Below are positions 17,986-26,237 of a stretch of DNA of 48,335 bases, piece by piece. The position numbers and the translations under genes are program-made. Each line of letters begins with the position of its first letter. Positions within the stretch are counted from its first letter, which is position 1. The DNA is from an uncultured bacterium (lineage in GTDB: Bacteria; Actinomycetota; Coriobacteriia; Coriobacteriales; Coriobacteriaceae): positions 1 through 48,335 of the forward strand of contig CAJMKK010000011.1 in the NCBI GenBank assembly GCA_905214105.1, in the 5' to 3' direction. Below the pieces are notes generated by a model. It saw only the letters and a program-made list of their open reading frames with translations, had not been told where the DNA came from and did no database searches.

Positions 17986-18122
17986 GGACGACATCCTCCC
18001 CGTCAATAAAAAGGGACGACATGGCAATTGTGCGGGGTTATAGGTAACGTCGGTTCGCCCCCCATATTGCAATGCCACATCGCCCCTCAGGCGCTGCTGG
18101 CCAAAATATCTTTGAACAGTCT

Positions 18123-18169
18123 GTGCACGCCGTACGGCGTGCACTATCCGCTAAAAGCGGATAGTGCAC
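18123..18169 (-). promoter_or_regulatory. Double palindrome at the 3' end of the precursor peptide gene
   Basis: Two palindromes share a GTGCAC block. 18139-18169 is a 14-bp-stem hairpin formed by the last codons of the peptide gene and their inverted copy after the stop. 18123-18144 is GTGCACGCC-GTAC-GGCGTGCAC. No T-run follows. A stable hairpin between a RiPP precursor and its downstream genes commonly raises precursor mRNA over the rest of the operon; that role is inferred here. Confidence 0.65.
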
Positions 18170-18270
18170 TCCTGTGAAGAACACTTGGTGCTGCAGCTGC
18201 CGTGCGCGTAGAAGAAGCAGTTGCCGCACGCGGGTGCAACGCCTTCCTCCGGCTCGTTAATCCAATCCAT
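18151..18270 (-). CDS. 39-residue Cys-rich RiPP precursor peptide (candidate)
   Basis: A short gene read from ATG 18270 to TAG 18151. The peptide starts MDWINEPEEGVAPACGNC and ends CSSQECTIRF. The first 14 residues are acidic and Cys-free (leader-like); the remaining 25 contain five cysteines at positions 15, 18, 26, 30 and 35. A strong SD, GGAGGGAG, lies immediately upstream, and a good promoter (-35 TTGAAA, 17-bp spacer, -10 TAGAAT) lies 39 bases before the start codon. The gene heads an operon encoding ABC transporters and a radical SAM/SPASM maturase, the normal setting for a sactipeptide or ranthipeptide precursor. The product's structure and activity are unknown. Confidence 0.75.
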   Translation of the reverse strand: MDWINEPEEGVAPACGNCFFYAHGSCSTKCSSQECTIRF

Positions 18271-18282
18271 CTCTCCCTCCTT

Positions 18283-18337
18283 TCCTTGCATACCGAATTG
18301 ATAATGTTATTCTAATTCGATATGTATCATATTTCAA
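18283..18337 (-). promoter_or_regulatory. Promoter and possible operator of the peptide operon
   Basis: On the minus strand: -35 TTGAAA (18332-18337), 17-bp spacer, -10 TAGAAT (18309-18314). An inverted repeat CGAATT...AATTCG spans the -10 and the likely start of transcription, a plausible site for the XRE regulator encoded just upstream. The remaining sequence up to 18520 is AT-rich and contains only the hairpin at 18449-18490. Confidence 0.7.
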
Positions 18338-18448
18338 TCTAAGCTTATTTATATATTACACAAGGTAAGCACCCCCCTGCATCCAGCACAGGAAATGACT
18401 CTCTCGTTCCCCAGTGACGCGGCGAGAAATACAGGCCACTGCAGGACG

Positions 18449-18490
18449 TTGAATGAACAGCCCGTGAAAACCGTTGTTTTCACGGGCTGC
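18449..18490 (-). terminator. Hairpin downstream of the XRE gene
   Basis: CAGCCCGTGAAAAC-CGTT-GTTTTCACGGGCTG is a 14-bp perfect stem about 30 bases after the XRE stop codon. There is only a weak T-run on the minus strand, so it is a probable terminator separating the regulator pair from the peptide operon. Confidence 0.55.
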
Positions 18491-18520
18491 ACCTGCTCAA
18501 TACTTTTTTATTCTCCAGCC

Positions 18521-18850
18521 TCAGTCGTCTCTAAGATCGACCACGTAAACATGATCTGACTCCAGGACCGGGTCATCACCCGTCGCGGTCGCCCTGCTCA
18601 GCGCGTTGCGGGCGCGCCGCGTCGCCAGTTCCTCAAGTTCTCTTTCGTTGACGCGCTTAATAAGATCGCCAGGCTGGCAATCAAGCTCTACGCAAATATC
18701 CAGCAATGTCTTTAACCTAATTGCCTTCACCTTGCCATTTCGTATTTTTGAGATACTTGCCGGTGTGTGCCCGGTCGCCCGAATGATATCCGTACTCGTC
18801 TTTCCGCGTCGAAGCAATAAGCTTTCAAGCTCAATAATCAGATAGTCCAT
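18521..18850 (-). CDS. XRE-family helix-turn-helix regulator
   Basis: A 109-residue protein starting MDYLIIELESLLLRRGKTS at ATG 18850, with GAGGGG just upstream. A Cro/C1-type HTH (TDIIRATGHTPASISKIRNG, about residues 20-39) is followed by TLLDICVELDCQPGDLI, the standard fifth helix of the small YozG/HTH_26 type. The C-terminal 40 residues are charged. It lies 8 bases downstream of the DUF2975 gene, a pairing seen widely in Firmicutes and Actinobacteria. Being directly upstream of the precursor promoter, it is a candidate regulator of the peptide operon. Confidence 0.85.
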   Translation of the reverse strand: MDYLIIELESLLLRRGKTSTDIIRATGHTPASISKIRNGKVKAIRLKTLLDICVELDCQPGDLIKRVNERELEELATRRARNALSRATATGDDPVLESDHVYVVDLRDD

Positions 18851-18858
18851 GCCGCCCC

Positions 18859-19398
18859 TCACACCAAATCCTCGGTCTGGTCTTGAAGCAGAGCTCCGTA
18901 GCGCCATATCGCAGAAATCGAGAAGCAGCAAACGGCCCCCAGCACAGCACCAATATCTATGGGCAGGGCCAGGTTTTCAAACATCGAATAGGCGTTCCCC
19001 AGCAAGTCGAAGGGGCCAATCACTATCGAAAGAAACCCCGGAGAAAACAAGAGGTCACCTATTGCCGCTGCAACAAACAGCCACCCGATAATCGAGATTC
19101 TTCGAGCATGCGAAAGGGTAAAGGGCGATTCGCCATGAGCCATGTCCATGCTGATTCCCCGCAGGGTCCATGTGGCCCCTCCGGAAATCAGAAGATACAT
19201 CAAAGGAACCACTACGGAAACCGTCTTTGATGGATCATATAGGTTTCCTTGAGCAGCCATAAGCCCAATGGAAATAACCACCACCACCGAACAGCAACAC
19301 ACCGCTATAAACAGCGCCGTAAACAGAATCCCAAGCCTTCTTCCGAGAGTCATCATCTTCTGGATGGACTTATCGATCTTCTGGGCGCTATTCACCAC
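18859..19398 (-). CDS. DUF2975-family membrane protein
   Basis: A 179-residue protein with four hydrophobic segments (residues about 20-50, 60-80, 100-130 and 140-165) and the spacing of the DUF2975 family, which is typically encoded next to a small XRE regulator, as here. The start is GTG 19398 preceded by AGGAGGAG; a second GTG follows immediately. The function of the family is unknown; the pairing suggests a membrane sensor or an antagonist of the regulator. A -10 TACAAT (19448-19453, minus) is visible upstream. The stretch 19399-19640 holds no other feature. Confidence 0.75.
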   Translation of the reverse strand: MVNSAQKIDKSIQKMMTLGRRLGILFTALFIAVCCCSVVVVISIGLMAAQGNLYDPSKTVSVVVPLMYLLISGGATWTLRGISMDMAHGESPFTLSHARRISIIGWLFVAAAIGDLLFSPGFLSIVIGPFDLLGNAYSMFENLALPIDIGAVLGAVCCFSISAIWRYGALLQDQTEDLV

Positions 19399-19667
19399 AG
19401 CTCCTCCTAAAGCAATCAGAGGTCTTCTTACTTACTGTTTTTCCTACATTGTAACGAACTCGATAAGAAGAGGGTCGCTTCACGCCGCGCAATCCCGAAC
19501 TCCAAGCGTTTCTCATCAGCATTGCCCATCTTTCGAGTCGAAATTCAAATCCAGTTTCTTATCGCATGCTGAAATCAACCCGAACTGGATGTGACTGGAA
19601 AACAGCGCGCTGCGTCGGTCGCGCTTTCCCGAGCGACTCTGGCACAACAGACGATATGAGTTGAACA

Positions 19668-20105
19668 TTGGGGCCTCTCCCCTTGCAGCTCTCTCGTGGG
19701 TCGGGCGACAATGGTCGTACCATCAACCGCGGCCGCGCGCTGCGGGCCCTCGGCCTCGGCTGCGTCGTCGGGGCGGTCCCGAAGATGCACCGGCCCGCGG
19801 CCGACCGCGGCCGCAAGAACGACCGCCGCGACGCCGAGTGGCTGGCACGCATGCTGGCGCGCCGCAACGTCGTCGAGGTGTGGGTCCCCGACGAGCGCCC
19901 TCGAGGACGCGCGCGACGACCTGCAACACGCCAAGCAGCGGATGTCGAAGTTCCTGCTGCGCCACGGCCTCGTCTTCGACGAGACGACGCCGGCCGGCAG
20001 GCGCAGGGGCGCCTGGACGGGGGCCTACTGGGACTGGACGGAGTCCCTCTCCTTCGACGAGCCCGACGACGCCGCGGCCTACGAGCACTACATGGACGGA
20101 AATGA
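19668..20105 (+). pseudogene. IS110-family transposase fragment
   Basis: The segment RALGLGCVVGAVPKMHRPAA followed by RKNDRRDAEWLARMLARRNV and VEVWVPDE matches the conserved N-terminal DEDD-type domain of IS110 transposases. A frame change follows, and the next frame gives LEDARDDLQHAKQRMSKFLL and RHGLVFDETTPAGRRRG, the usual continuation. The protein stops at about YEHYMDG. The N-terminal catalytic Asp region and the C-terminal transposase_20 domain are missing. Confidence 0.75.
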
Positions 20106-20114
20106 CCTGGTAGA

Positions 20115-20385
20115 GAACCCTCGCACCGTCTACGTCGCAGGGGACGTAGACGAACTCGTCGAGCACGAGCAGCCTCGCGGGCGACACGTCGTTCAACAGT
20201 TTCGACAGCGTTCCCTTGCGCTTCGCGTTGCCGAGCTCGAGAACCAGCTGCGCGGTCTGCCAGAACCTGACCGACATGTCCGCGGCGACCGCGCGCATCG
20301 TGAGGGCGACTGCCATGCGCGTCTTGCCGCGCCTGGACTTACCGAAGAAGACGAGGTCTTCGCGCGATTGTTTGTGTCAACGGCC
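20115..20385 (-). pseudogene. IS21-family IstB ATPase fragment
   Basis: The minus strand reads EDLVFFGKSRRGKTRMAVAL, a Walker A region (GKSRRGKT), then VRFWQTAQLVLELGNAKRKG and LLVLDEFVYVPCDVDGARVL ending in YQVIS, the core of IstB transposition helper proteins. Both ends of the gene are missing and no IstA is present. Confidence 0.7.
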
Positions 20386-20570
20386 AACTGAATGTGAACC
20401 CTTCTTGCATTGTTGCAACCTGGCTGGCAGCCGGTCTTTAATGACGACGACCATTGTCGCCCGACCCACAAAAGAGCCGCAAGGGGAGGAGCTCCCAATG
20501 TTCAACTCATATCGTCTATGGCGCACTACCATTCACCGAAAGTCGGCAACTTTTTCATTCTCTCTATACA

Positions 20571-20594
20571 TGTTTAAACAACATGTTCTACAAT
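20571..20594 (+). promoter_or_regulatory. malQ promoter with GTTTAAAC operator
   Basis: TGTTTAAACA (20571-20580) is a perfect palindrome lying just upstream of a -10 TACAAT (20589-20594). The same core occurs at 29512-29523, 30483-30493 and 30605-30617 in front of the sugar-uptake and regulator genes. Confidence 0.6.
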
Positions 20595-20679
20595 AGGGAC
20601 AATAGCAATGGAAACTCGGGACGAGCCGTCTATCCATCTACGGCGCAGCCCCTTATTCAAAAGGACGGTGAGTGCATCC

Positions 20680-22185
20680 ATGGAGCGTGCAAGCGGCGTT
20701 CTGATGCCCGTTTCGTCATTGCCCGGACCTTACGGTATCGGCGGCTTTGGCTGGAACGCCTATGACTTTGTCGATTTCCTCGCCTCGTGCAAACAACATT
20801 ACTGGCAGATTCTCCCCCTTACGACAACGAGCTATGGCGACTCGCCCTATCAGTCGTTCTCGGCCCGTGCGGGCAACCCCAATTTCATCGACTTTGCCGA
20901 GCTTATCGAGGCCGGCTATCTGGAGCAGTGCGATATCGACGGCGTGTACCTGGGCTCCGACCCCAGCAATGTCGACTATGGTGCCATCTTTGGTGGCCGT
21001 CGTCAGATTCTCGACCGCGCCGCCGAGCGCTTTGCCGCCGACAAGCCGGCCGACTTCGACGACTTTGTCCAAGCAAACGAAGACTGGCTCATCCCCTACT
21101 GCGAGTTCATGACCGTCAAGGAGGAGTGCGGTCTCAAGGCCTTTTGGGAGTGGCCCGCAGAGCTCCGTACCCGCGGCGAGGCTTCTGCCAAGGTCTGCGC
21201 CGCCCATCCCGCGCGCATGCTCTACCACCAGATGACGCAGTACTTCTTCAATCGTCAGTGGAGCCGCCTCAAGGCCTATGCCAACGAGCGCGATATCCTC
21301 ATCATCGGCGACCTGCCCATCTATGTCTCGCGCGACTCCGTCGAGATGTGGGCCACGCCCGAGCTCTTTAAGATCGACGCCGCCGGTAATCCTGTGAGTG
21401 TCGCCGGCACGCCGCCCGACCAGTTCTCGGCCACCGGCCAGTACTGGGGCAATCCCATCTACGACTGGGACGCCATGGAAGCCGACGGTTTCTCCTGGTG
21501 GGAGGGCCGTATCCGCGCCGCCCTCGACATGTACGATGTCATCCGCCTGGATCACTTCCGCGGCTTCGAGGCCTATTGGGAGGTGCCGTTCTCCTCACCC
21601 GATTCGTCCTACGGTTCGTGGACGCAGGGCCCCGGCCTCAAGTTCTTCAAGACGCTCGAGGAAAAGCTCGGCACGCTGCCCATCATCGCCGAAGACCTGG
21701 GCTTCCTCACCCCCGGCGTCATCGACATGCGCGACAACTCGGGCTTCCCCGGCATGAAGATCTTGCAGTTCGCCTTTGAGGGCACCAACTCGTACTACCT
21801 GCCGCACAACTACATTGCCAACACCGTCGCCTATGTGGGCACACACGACAACGAGACGGCGCGCGGTTGGTTTGAGGGAACGGCCACCCCGCGTCAGCGC
21901 GAGCAGGCGGCCCTGTACACCCACCAGCAGGCAGGAGAGCCCATGGCCGATGCACTCAACCGCGCCATCGCCGCCAGCGTAAGCGATACCTGCATCTACA
22001 CCATGCAGGACCTGCTCAACCTGGGCAACGAGGCGCGCATCAACACTCCCGCCACCATGGGCGGCAACTGGACCTGGCGCATGCTCGATGGCGCCATCAC
22101 CCGCGAGCTCGAGCACAAGCTCACCGGCTGGACCGAGACCTACTTCCGCATCCCGTCGGAAGACGAAATTGAGCTTCCCCAATAG
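20680..22185 (+). CDS. malQ: 4-alpha-glucanotransferase (amylomaltase)
   Basis: A GH77 enzyme that transfers glucan segments between maltodextrins, releasing glucose and making longer chains for phosphorolysis. Family motifs are GVLMPVSSLPGPYGIGGFG at the N-terminus, WQILPLTTTSYGDSPYQSFS, then DHFRGFEAYWEVP, IAEDLGFLTPGV with a catalytic acid, and YVGTHDNETARGW near the C-terminus. From ATG 20680 it is 501 residues, close to the family norm; ATG 20608 gives 525 residues with an N-terminal extension not expected for MalQ but cannot be excluded. It is followed by glgP on the same strand, so the two form the cytoplasmic maltodextrin pathway. Confidence 0.94.
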   Translation: MERASGVLMPVSSLPGPYGIGGFGWNAYDFVDFLASCKQHYWQILPLTTTSYGDSPYQSFSARAGNPNFIDFAELIEAGYLEQCDIDGVYLGSDPSNVDYGAIFGGRRQILDRAAERFAADKPADFDDFVQANEDWLIPYCEFMTVKEECGLKAFWEWPAELRTRGEASAKVCAAHPARMLYHQMTQYFFNRQWSRLKAYANERDILIIGDLPIYVSRDSVEMWATPELFKIDAAGNPVSVAGTPPDQFSATGQYWGNPIYDWDAMEADGFSWWEGRIRAALDMYDVIRLDHFRGFEAYWEVPFSSPDSSYGSWTQGPGLKFFKTLEEKLGTLPIIAEDLGFLTPGVIDMRDNSGFPGMKILQFAFEGTNSYYLPHNYIANTVAYVGTHDNETARGWFEGTATPRQREQAALYTHQQAGEPMADALNRAIAASVSDTCIYTMQDLLNLGNEARINTPATMGGNWTWRMLDGAITRELEHKLTGWTETYFRIPSEDEIELPQ

Positions 22186-22233
22186 GAGCCACCGCGCCCG
22201 ACCCCACCCCATCGTGCGGACGCGTCCGTTTTC

Positions 22234-22274
22234 CCCGCGCGAGGCCACTCCAATCCCTCGCGCGGGCTTCTTTT
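22234..22274 (+). terminator. Intrinsic terminator of malQ
   Basis: CCCGCGCGAGG (22234-22244) pairs with CCTCGCGCGGG (22256-22266) and is followed by CTTCTTTT. It lies between malQ and glgP, so glgP is probably transcribed partly from readthrough or from a close promoter. Confidence 0.8.
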
Positions 22275-22313
22275 GAATTTCTGACATGTAATCAACCCAT
22301 CACAGGAGGAAAC

Positions 22314-24581
22314 ATGCCCCGTATCAATCTTGCGGATCTTGCCGAGCAGTCCTTTGGCACCTCGCTCGAGCAGCTCGATGACCGTCGTATTTATAAGCTG
22401 CTGGCCAAGCTCGTGCAGGAGCGCTCTGCCGCCTGTCCTCTCAACAACGGCAAGAAAAAGCTCTACTACATCTCTGCCGAGTTTTTGATCGGCAAGCTGC
22501 TCATCAACAATATGATCGACCTTGGCATCTATGACGAGGTTAAGGACCAGCTCACCGCCGCGGGCCACGACCTCAACAAGATCGAGGAGTTCGAGGTCGA
22601 GCCGTCGCTCGGCAACGGCGGCCTGGGCCGCCTGGCCGCATGCTTCCTGGATTCCATCGCCACGCTGGGCTTGACCGGCGATGGCGTGGGCCTCAACTAT
22701 CACTACGGCCTGTTCCGTCAGCGCTTTGTCGACAACCAGCAGAAGGCCGTCCCCGACGAGTGGCTCGGTGAGCAGGACATCCTAGTCGACGACGGCCGCT
22801 CCTACACCGTCGAGTTCGGCGATTTTGCCGTTACCTCCAAGCTCGTCAACATCGACGTGCCCGGTTACGGCCAGCCCACCAAGAACCGTCTGCGCCTGTT
22901 CGACCTGGCGAGCGTCGACGACGGCCTGGTCCCCGGCAGCTCCATCGACTTCGACAAGACAGAGATCGCCAAGAACCTCACCTTGTTCCTCTACCCCGAC
23001 GATTCCGACGAGCAGGGCCGCCTGCTTCGCATCTACCAGGAATACTTCATGGTGAGCAACGCCGCCCAGCTCCTGATCGACGAGGCCATCGAGCGCGGCA
23101 GCAACCTGCACGATCTGGCCGACTACGCCGTGGTCCAAATTAACGACACGCACCCCACCATGGTCATCCCCGAGCTCATTCGCTTGCTCACCACCGAGCA
23201 TGGCATCGAGTTTGACGAGGCCGTGACCATCGTACGCTCCATGGTCGCCTACACTAACCACACGATTCTTGCCGAGGCGCTCGAGAAGTGGCCGCTCGTC
23301 AGCCTGCAGAAGGTCTCCCCTGCCATCGCCGACATTATCGTCAAGCTCGATGAGATCGCGAAGGCCGAGCACGATGACCCGCGCGTCGCCGTCATCGACG
23401 AATACGACACCGTCCACATGGCCCACATGGACATCCACTTTGGCTTCTCCATCAATGGCGTAGCCGCCCTCCACACCAAGATCTTGGAGGACACCGAGCT
23501 TCATCCGTTCTACGAGATCTATCCCGAGAAGTTCTCCAACAAGACCAACGGCATCACCTTCCGCCGTTGGATCCATGGAGCCAACCCCGCGCTCGCCAGC
23601 CTGCTCGACGATGTAATCGGCACCGACTGGCGCAGCACCGGCGATCTGAGCAAACTCGCCAAGTTCGCCGACGACAAGGACGTTCTTGAGCGCCTGGCCG
23701 CCACCAAGGTCGAGGCCAAGGCCATCATGCGCCAGTTCATGGCGCTCGAGCAGGGCGTGACCATTCCCTCCAACGCCATCATCGACGTCCAGGTCAAGCG
23801 CATCCACGAGTACAAGCGTCAGCAGATGCTCGCGCTCTACATCATCTGGAAGTACTTCGATATCAAGAACGGCAACAGGCCTAAGCACCCTGTCACCATC
23901 ATCTTTGGCGGCAAGGCGGCGCCTGCCTACACTATCGCGCAGGACATCATCCATCTGATCCTGACGCTGTCACAGTGGATTGCAAACGACCCCGACGTGG
24001 CTCCCTACCTGCAGGTTGTCATGATTGAGAACTACAACGTCACCGCCGCCGAGCGCGTGATCCCCGCCGCTGACATCTCCGAGCAGATCAGCCTGGCCTC
24101 CAAGGAGGCGAGCGGCACCTCCAACATGAAGTTCATGCTCAACGGCGCCCTAACCCTGTGCACGCTCGACGGTGCCAACGTGGAGATTGCCGAGCTCGTG
24201 GGCGACGAGAACATCTATACCTTTGGTGCCTCGTCCAAACAGGTCGAGCAGCTCTACGCCGACGGCACCTACAACGCCGGTGCGCTCTACCGCAAGCCCG
24301 GCATTAAACTGCTGGTGGACTTCATCACCAACCCGGCCTTTATGGCAACCGGCAACGCCGAGCGCCTGCAGCGCCTGCACGACGACATTAAGGGCAAGGA
24401 CTGGTTTATGGCCCTGCTCGACATTGAGGAGTACATCCAGACCAAGGAGCGCGTGCTGGCCGACTACGAGGACCAGGACGCCTGGATGCGCAAGGCGCTC
24501 ATCAATATCGCCAACGCCGGCACCTTCTCGTCCGACCGTACGATCTCCCAGTACAACGACGAGATTTGGCACCTGAGCTAG
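22314..24581 (+). CDS. glgP: Glycogen/maltodextrin phosphorylase
   Basis: A 755-residue GT35 enzyme that releases glucose 1-phosphate from alpha-1,4-glucans. Clear motifs are YYISAEFLIGKLL, EPSLGNGGLGRLAACFLDS, VQINDTHPTMVIPEL, NGITFRRWIHGANP, the pyridoxal-phosphate-lysine segment SKEASGTSNMKF and GALTLCTLDGANVEI. It lacks the long N-terminal regulatory region of animal enzymes. RBS AGGAGGAA lies five bases before the ATG. With MalQ it forms the classical maltodextrin/glycogen breakdown pair. Confidence 0.96.
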   Translation: MPRINLADLAEQSFGTSLEQLDDRRIYKLLAKLVQERSAACPLNNGKKKLYYISAEFLIGKLLINNMIDLGIYDEVKDQLTAAGHDLNKIEEFEVEPSLGNGGLGRLAACFLDSIATLGLTGDGVGLNYHYGLFRQRFVDNQQKAVPDEWLGEQDILVDDGRSYTVEFGDFAVTSKLVNIDVPGYGQPTKNRLRLFDLASVDDGLVPGSSIDFDKTEIAKNLTLFLYPDDSDEQGRLLRIYQEYFMVSNAAQLLIDEAIERGSNLHDLADYAVVQINDTHPTMVIPELIRLLTTEHGIEFDEAVTIVRSMVAYTNHTILAEALEKWPLVSLQKVSPAIADIIVKLDEIAKAEHDDPRVAVIDEYDTVHMAHMDIHFGFSINGVAALHTKILEDTELHPFYEIYPEKFSNKTNGITFRRWIHGANPALASLLDDVIGTDWRSTGDLSKLAKFADDKDVLERLAATKVEAKAIMRQFMALEQGVTIPSNAIIDVQVKRIHEYKRQQMLALYIIWKYFDIKNGNRPKHPVTIIFGGKAAPAYTIAQDIIHLILTLSQWIANDPDVAPYLQVVMIENYNVTAAERVIPAADISEQISLASKEASGTSNMKFMLNGALTLCTLDGANVEIAELVGDENIYTFGASSKQVEQLYADGTYNAGALYRKPGIKLLVDFITNPAFMATGNAERLQRLHDDIKGKDWFMALLDIEEYIQTKERVLADYEDQDAWMRKALINIANAGTFSSDRTISQYNDEIWHLS

Positions 24582-24610
24582 CTCATTCCCCTTACCCATC
24601 CTCTTGAGAA

Positions 24611-24641
24611 ACGGAGTCGTGGCAACACGGCTCCGTTTTTT
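24611..24641 (+). terminator. Intrinsic terminator of glgP
   Basis: ACGGAGTCGTG-GCAA-CACGGCTCCGT followed by TTTTTTG: an 11-bp stem with a tetraloop and T-run, 29 bases after the stop codon. Confidence 0.9.
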
Positions 24642-24722
24642 GTGCCCGCACGTTACCCTGTGATCCGACTCGGCCAAACAATCTCGATCCGTAGCAATTA
24701 CTCAACCAAAACGGTCCCAGCC

Positions 24723-24898
24723 GTTACAGATTGAGACATACCGGCCCCTCCCCTCGGGTTTATCTCAATCTGTAACATCTAGCAGGTGAAATTCGCCTTT
24801 GGTGTTACAGATTTAGATGAAATGGTTAGCTCAGCGGAACCGTCTCGATCTGTAACATCTAACGTCCGAAATCGGCCCTATCCGTTACAGATCGAGAC
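24723..24898. repeat. Five alternating copies of GTTACAGATYGAGAC
   Basis: The 15-nt motif occurs at 24723-24737 (+), 24762-24776 (-), 24804-24818 (+), 24842-24856 (-) and 24884-24898 (+). Start-to-start spacing is about 40 bases, four helical turns, with unrelated spacers. The 457-base gap between glgP and the ABC ATPase gene otherwise contains only the two terminators. Confidence 0.8.
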
Positions 24899-24930
24899 AA
24901 ACGACCGGTCAGACAGTCCCAACACAAAGA

Positions 24931-24969
24931 AAGGCTCCCCTCTCGCCCAGTGGACGGGAGGGGAGCCTT
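24931..24969 (-). terminator. Terminator of the ABC importer operon
   Basis: AAGGCTCCCCTCTCG pairs with CGGGAGGGGAGCCTT (one mismatch) around a 9-nt loop; on the minus strand it is followed by TCTTTG. It lies about 70 bases beyond the stop codon of the MsmK-type ATPase gene. Confidence 0.7.
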
Positions 24970-25037
24970 ATATGTGACCGCGGCAAAAGGATGGCAAAGC
25001 CGCAGTCGCCCAAAGGGAGGGCCTGGATGCACCGGGC

Positions 25038-26237
25038 CTAGATAAGGTTCTTGCCAGACACCTTATCGAAGAGATGAGTCGCGTTCTTCTCGAACTTGAA
25101 CCAGATGGGGTCGCCAGCCTTGAGCGCGCCCTTGGCCTCGAGGTCGACGACGGGGATAATCAGGACAAACTGGCCGTCGGGAGCGGTCACGTGGACATGC
25201 TCGGTCGAGCCCATGAGCTCGGTCACCTCGACGGTGCCCTGGAGCGCACCCTCCTCGCCCTTGTCGGCAAGCAGGATCTGCTCGGGGCGCACGCCGGCCG
25301 TAATCTCCTTCACGTCGCCGCCGTCCCAGTTGAGGGCAAGCTGAGCGCAAGTCTCCGGGGCGAGCGCCACGTTCATATCCTCGGTCTTGACAGTAAAGCC
25401 GTTGCCCGAGCGCACCAGCTGGGCATCGAAGAAGTTCATCTGCGGCACGCCGATGAAGCCGGCGACGAAGATGTTCGCGGGATGGTTGAAGACCTCCTGC
25501 GGCGTGGCGATCTGCTGGACGACGCCGTCCTTCATGACCACGATGCGGTCGCCGAGGGTCATAGCCTCGGTCTGGTCGTGGGTAACGTAGATGAAGGTGC
25601 CCTTGATCTCGTGACGCAGCTTAATGAGCTCGGCGCGCATCTGGTTACGAAGCTTGGCATCCAGGTTGGACAGCGGCTCGTCCATCAGGAAGACCTTGGG
25701 GTCACGCACGATGGCGCGGCCGATGGCGACGCGCTGGCGCTGGCCGCCAGAGAGCGCCTTGGGCTTACGGTCGAGGTACTCGGTAATACCCAGGATCTCG
25801 GCAGCGGAGCGAACTTTGCGGTCGATCTCGTCCTTGGGGACCTTCTTGAGCTCAAGCGTAAACGCCATGTTCTCGTACACCGTCATATTGGGGTACAGAG
25901 CATAACTCTGGAACACCATGGCGATGTCGCGGTCCTTGGGCGCCACGTCGTTGACGCGCTTGCCATCGATGAACACATCGCCGGAGGTGATGTCCTCCAG
26001 GCCGGCGACCATGCGCATCGTCGTGGACTTACCGCAGCCAGAAGGGCCAACGAGGACGATGAACTCCTGGTCGTGAACGGTGAGGTTGAAGTCCTCTACA
26101 GCGAGCACACCGTCCTCGGTAACCTTGAGGTTGTGCTTCTTCTCCTCGGTCTTCTTCTTTTTGCCAAAGAAGCCCTTCTTTTTTGACTCGTTGTTGGGAT
26201 ACACCTTCTGAACATGTTTGAGAACGATCTCGGCCAT
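25038..26237 (-). CDS. msmK: Sugar ABC importer ATPase, MsmK/UgpC/MalK type
   Basis: A 399-residue ATPase with Walker A GPSGCGKST (about 65-73), the Q-loop in VFQSYALYPNMTV, signature LSGGQRQRVAIGRA, Walker B VFLMDEPLSNLDAKLR, and a C-terminal MalK-like regulatory (TOBE) domain with VRPEQILL. An unusual lysine-rich insertion (KKKGFFGKKKKTEEKKHN) follows the first beta strand. MsmK-type ATPases often serve several sugar importers. It is the last gene of the binding protein-permease-permease-ATPase operon. Confidence 0.93.
   Translation of the reverse strand: MAEIVLKHVQKVYPNNESKKKGFFGKKKKTEEKKHNLKVTEDGVLAVEDFNLTVHDQEFIVLVGPSGCGKSTTMRMVAGLEDITSGDVFIDGKRVNDVAPKDRDIAMVFQSYALYPNMTVYENMAFTLELKKVPKDEIDRKVRSAAEILGITEYLDRKPKALSGGQRQRVAIGRAIVRDPKVFLMDEPLSNLDAKLRNQMRAELIKLRHEIKGTFIYVTHDQTEAMTLGDRIVVMKDGVVQQIATPQEVFNHPANIFVAGFIGVPQMNFFDAQLVRSGNGFTVKTEDMNVALAPETCAQLALNWDGGDVKEITAGVRPEQILLADKGEEGALQGTVEVTELMGSTEHVHVTAPDGQFVLIIPVVDLEAKGALKAGDPIWFKFEKNATHLFDKVSGKNLI

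Larger units (their letters stand above)
19646..20515. mobile_element. Decayed composite of IS110 and IS21 fragments between 70-bp inverted repeats
   Basis: About 70 bases at 19648-19713 (AGACGATATGAGTTGAACAT onward) recur in reverse complement at 20448-20515 with roughly nine differences. Between them lie a plus-strand IS110-type fragment and a minus-strand IstB-type fragment. No intact transposase remains. The block separates the peptide locus from the alpha-glucan block. Confidence 0.7.

Noticed and set aside
18003..18080. 25-codon minus-strand ORF (MWHCNMGGEPTL onward) between precursor and ABC ATPase
   Set aside because: The SD-like GAGGGG is only two bases from the ATG, composition is not leader-like, and it overlaps the SD region of the next gene. 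A second precursor cannot be excluded but is not supported.
24723..24898. Possible CRISPR array at the GTTACAGAT repeats
   Set aside because: Repeats are only 15 nt, alternate in orientation, and no cas gene is present.
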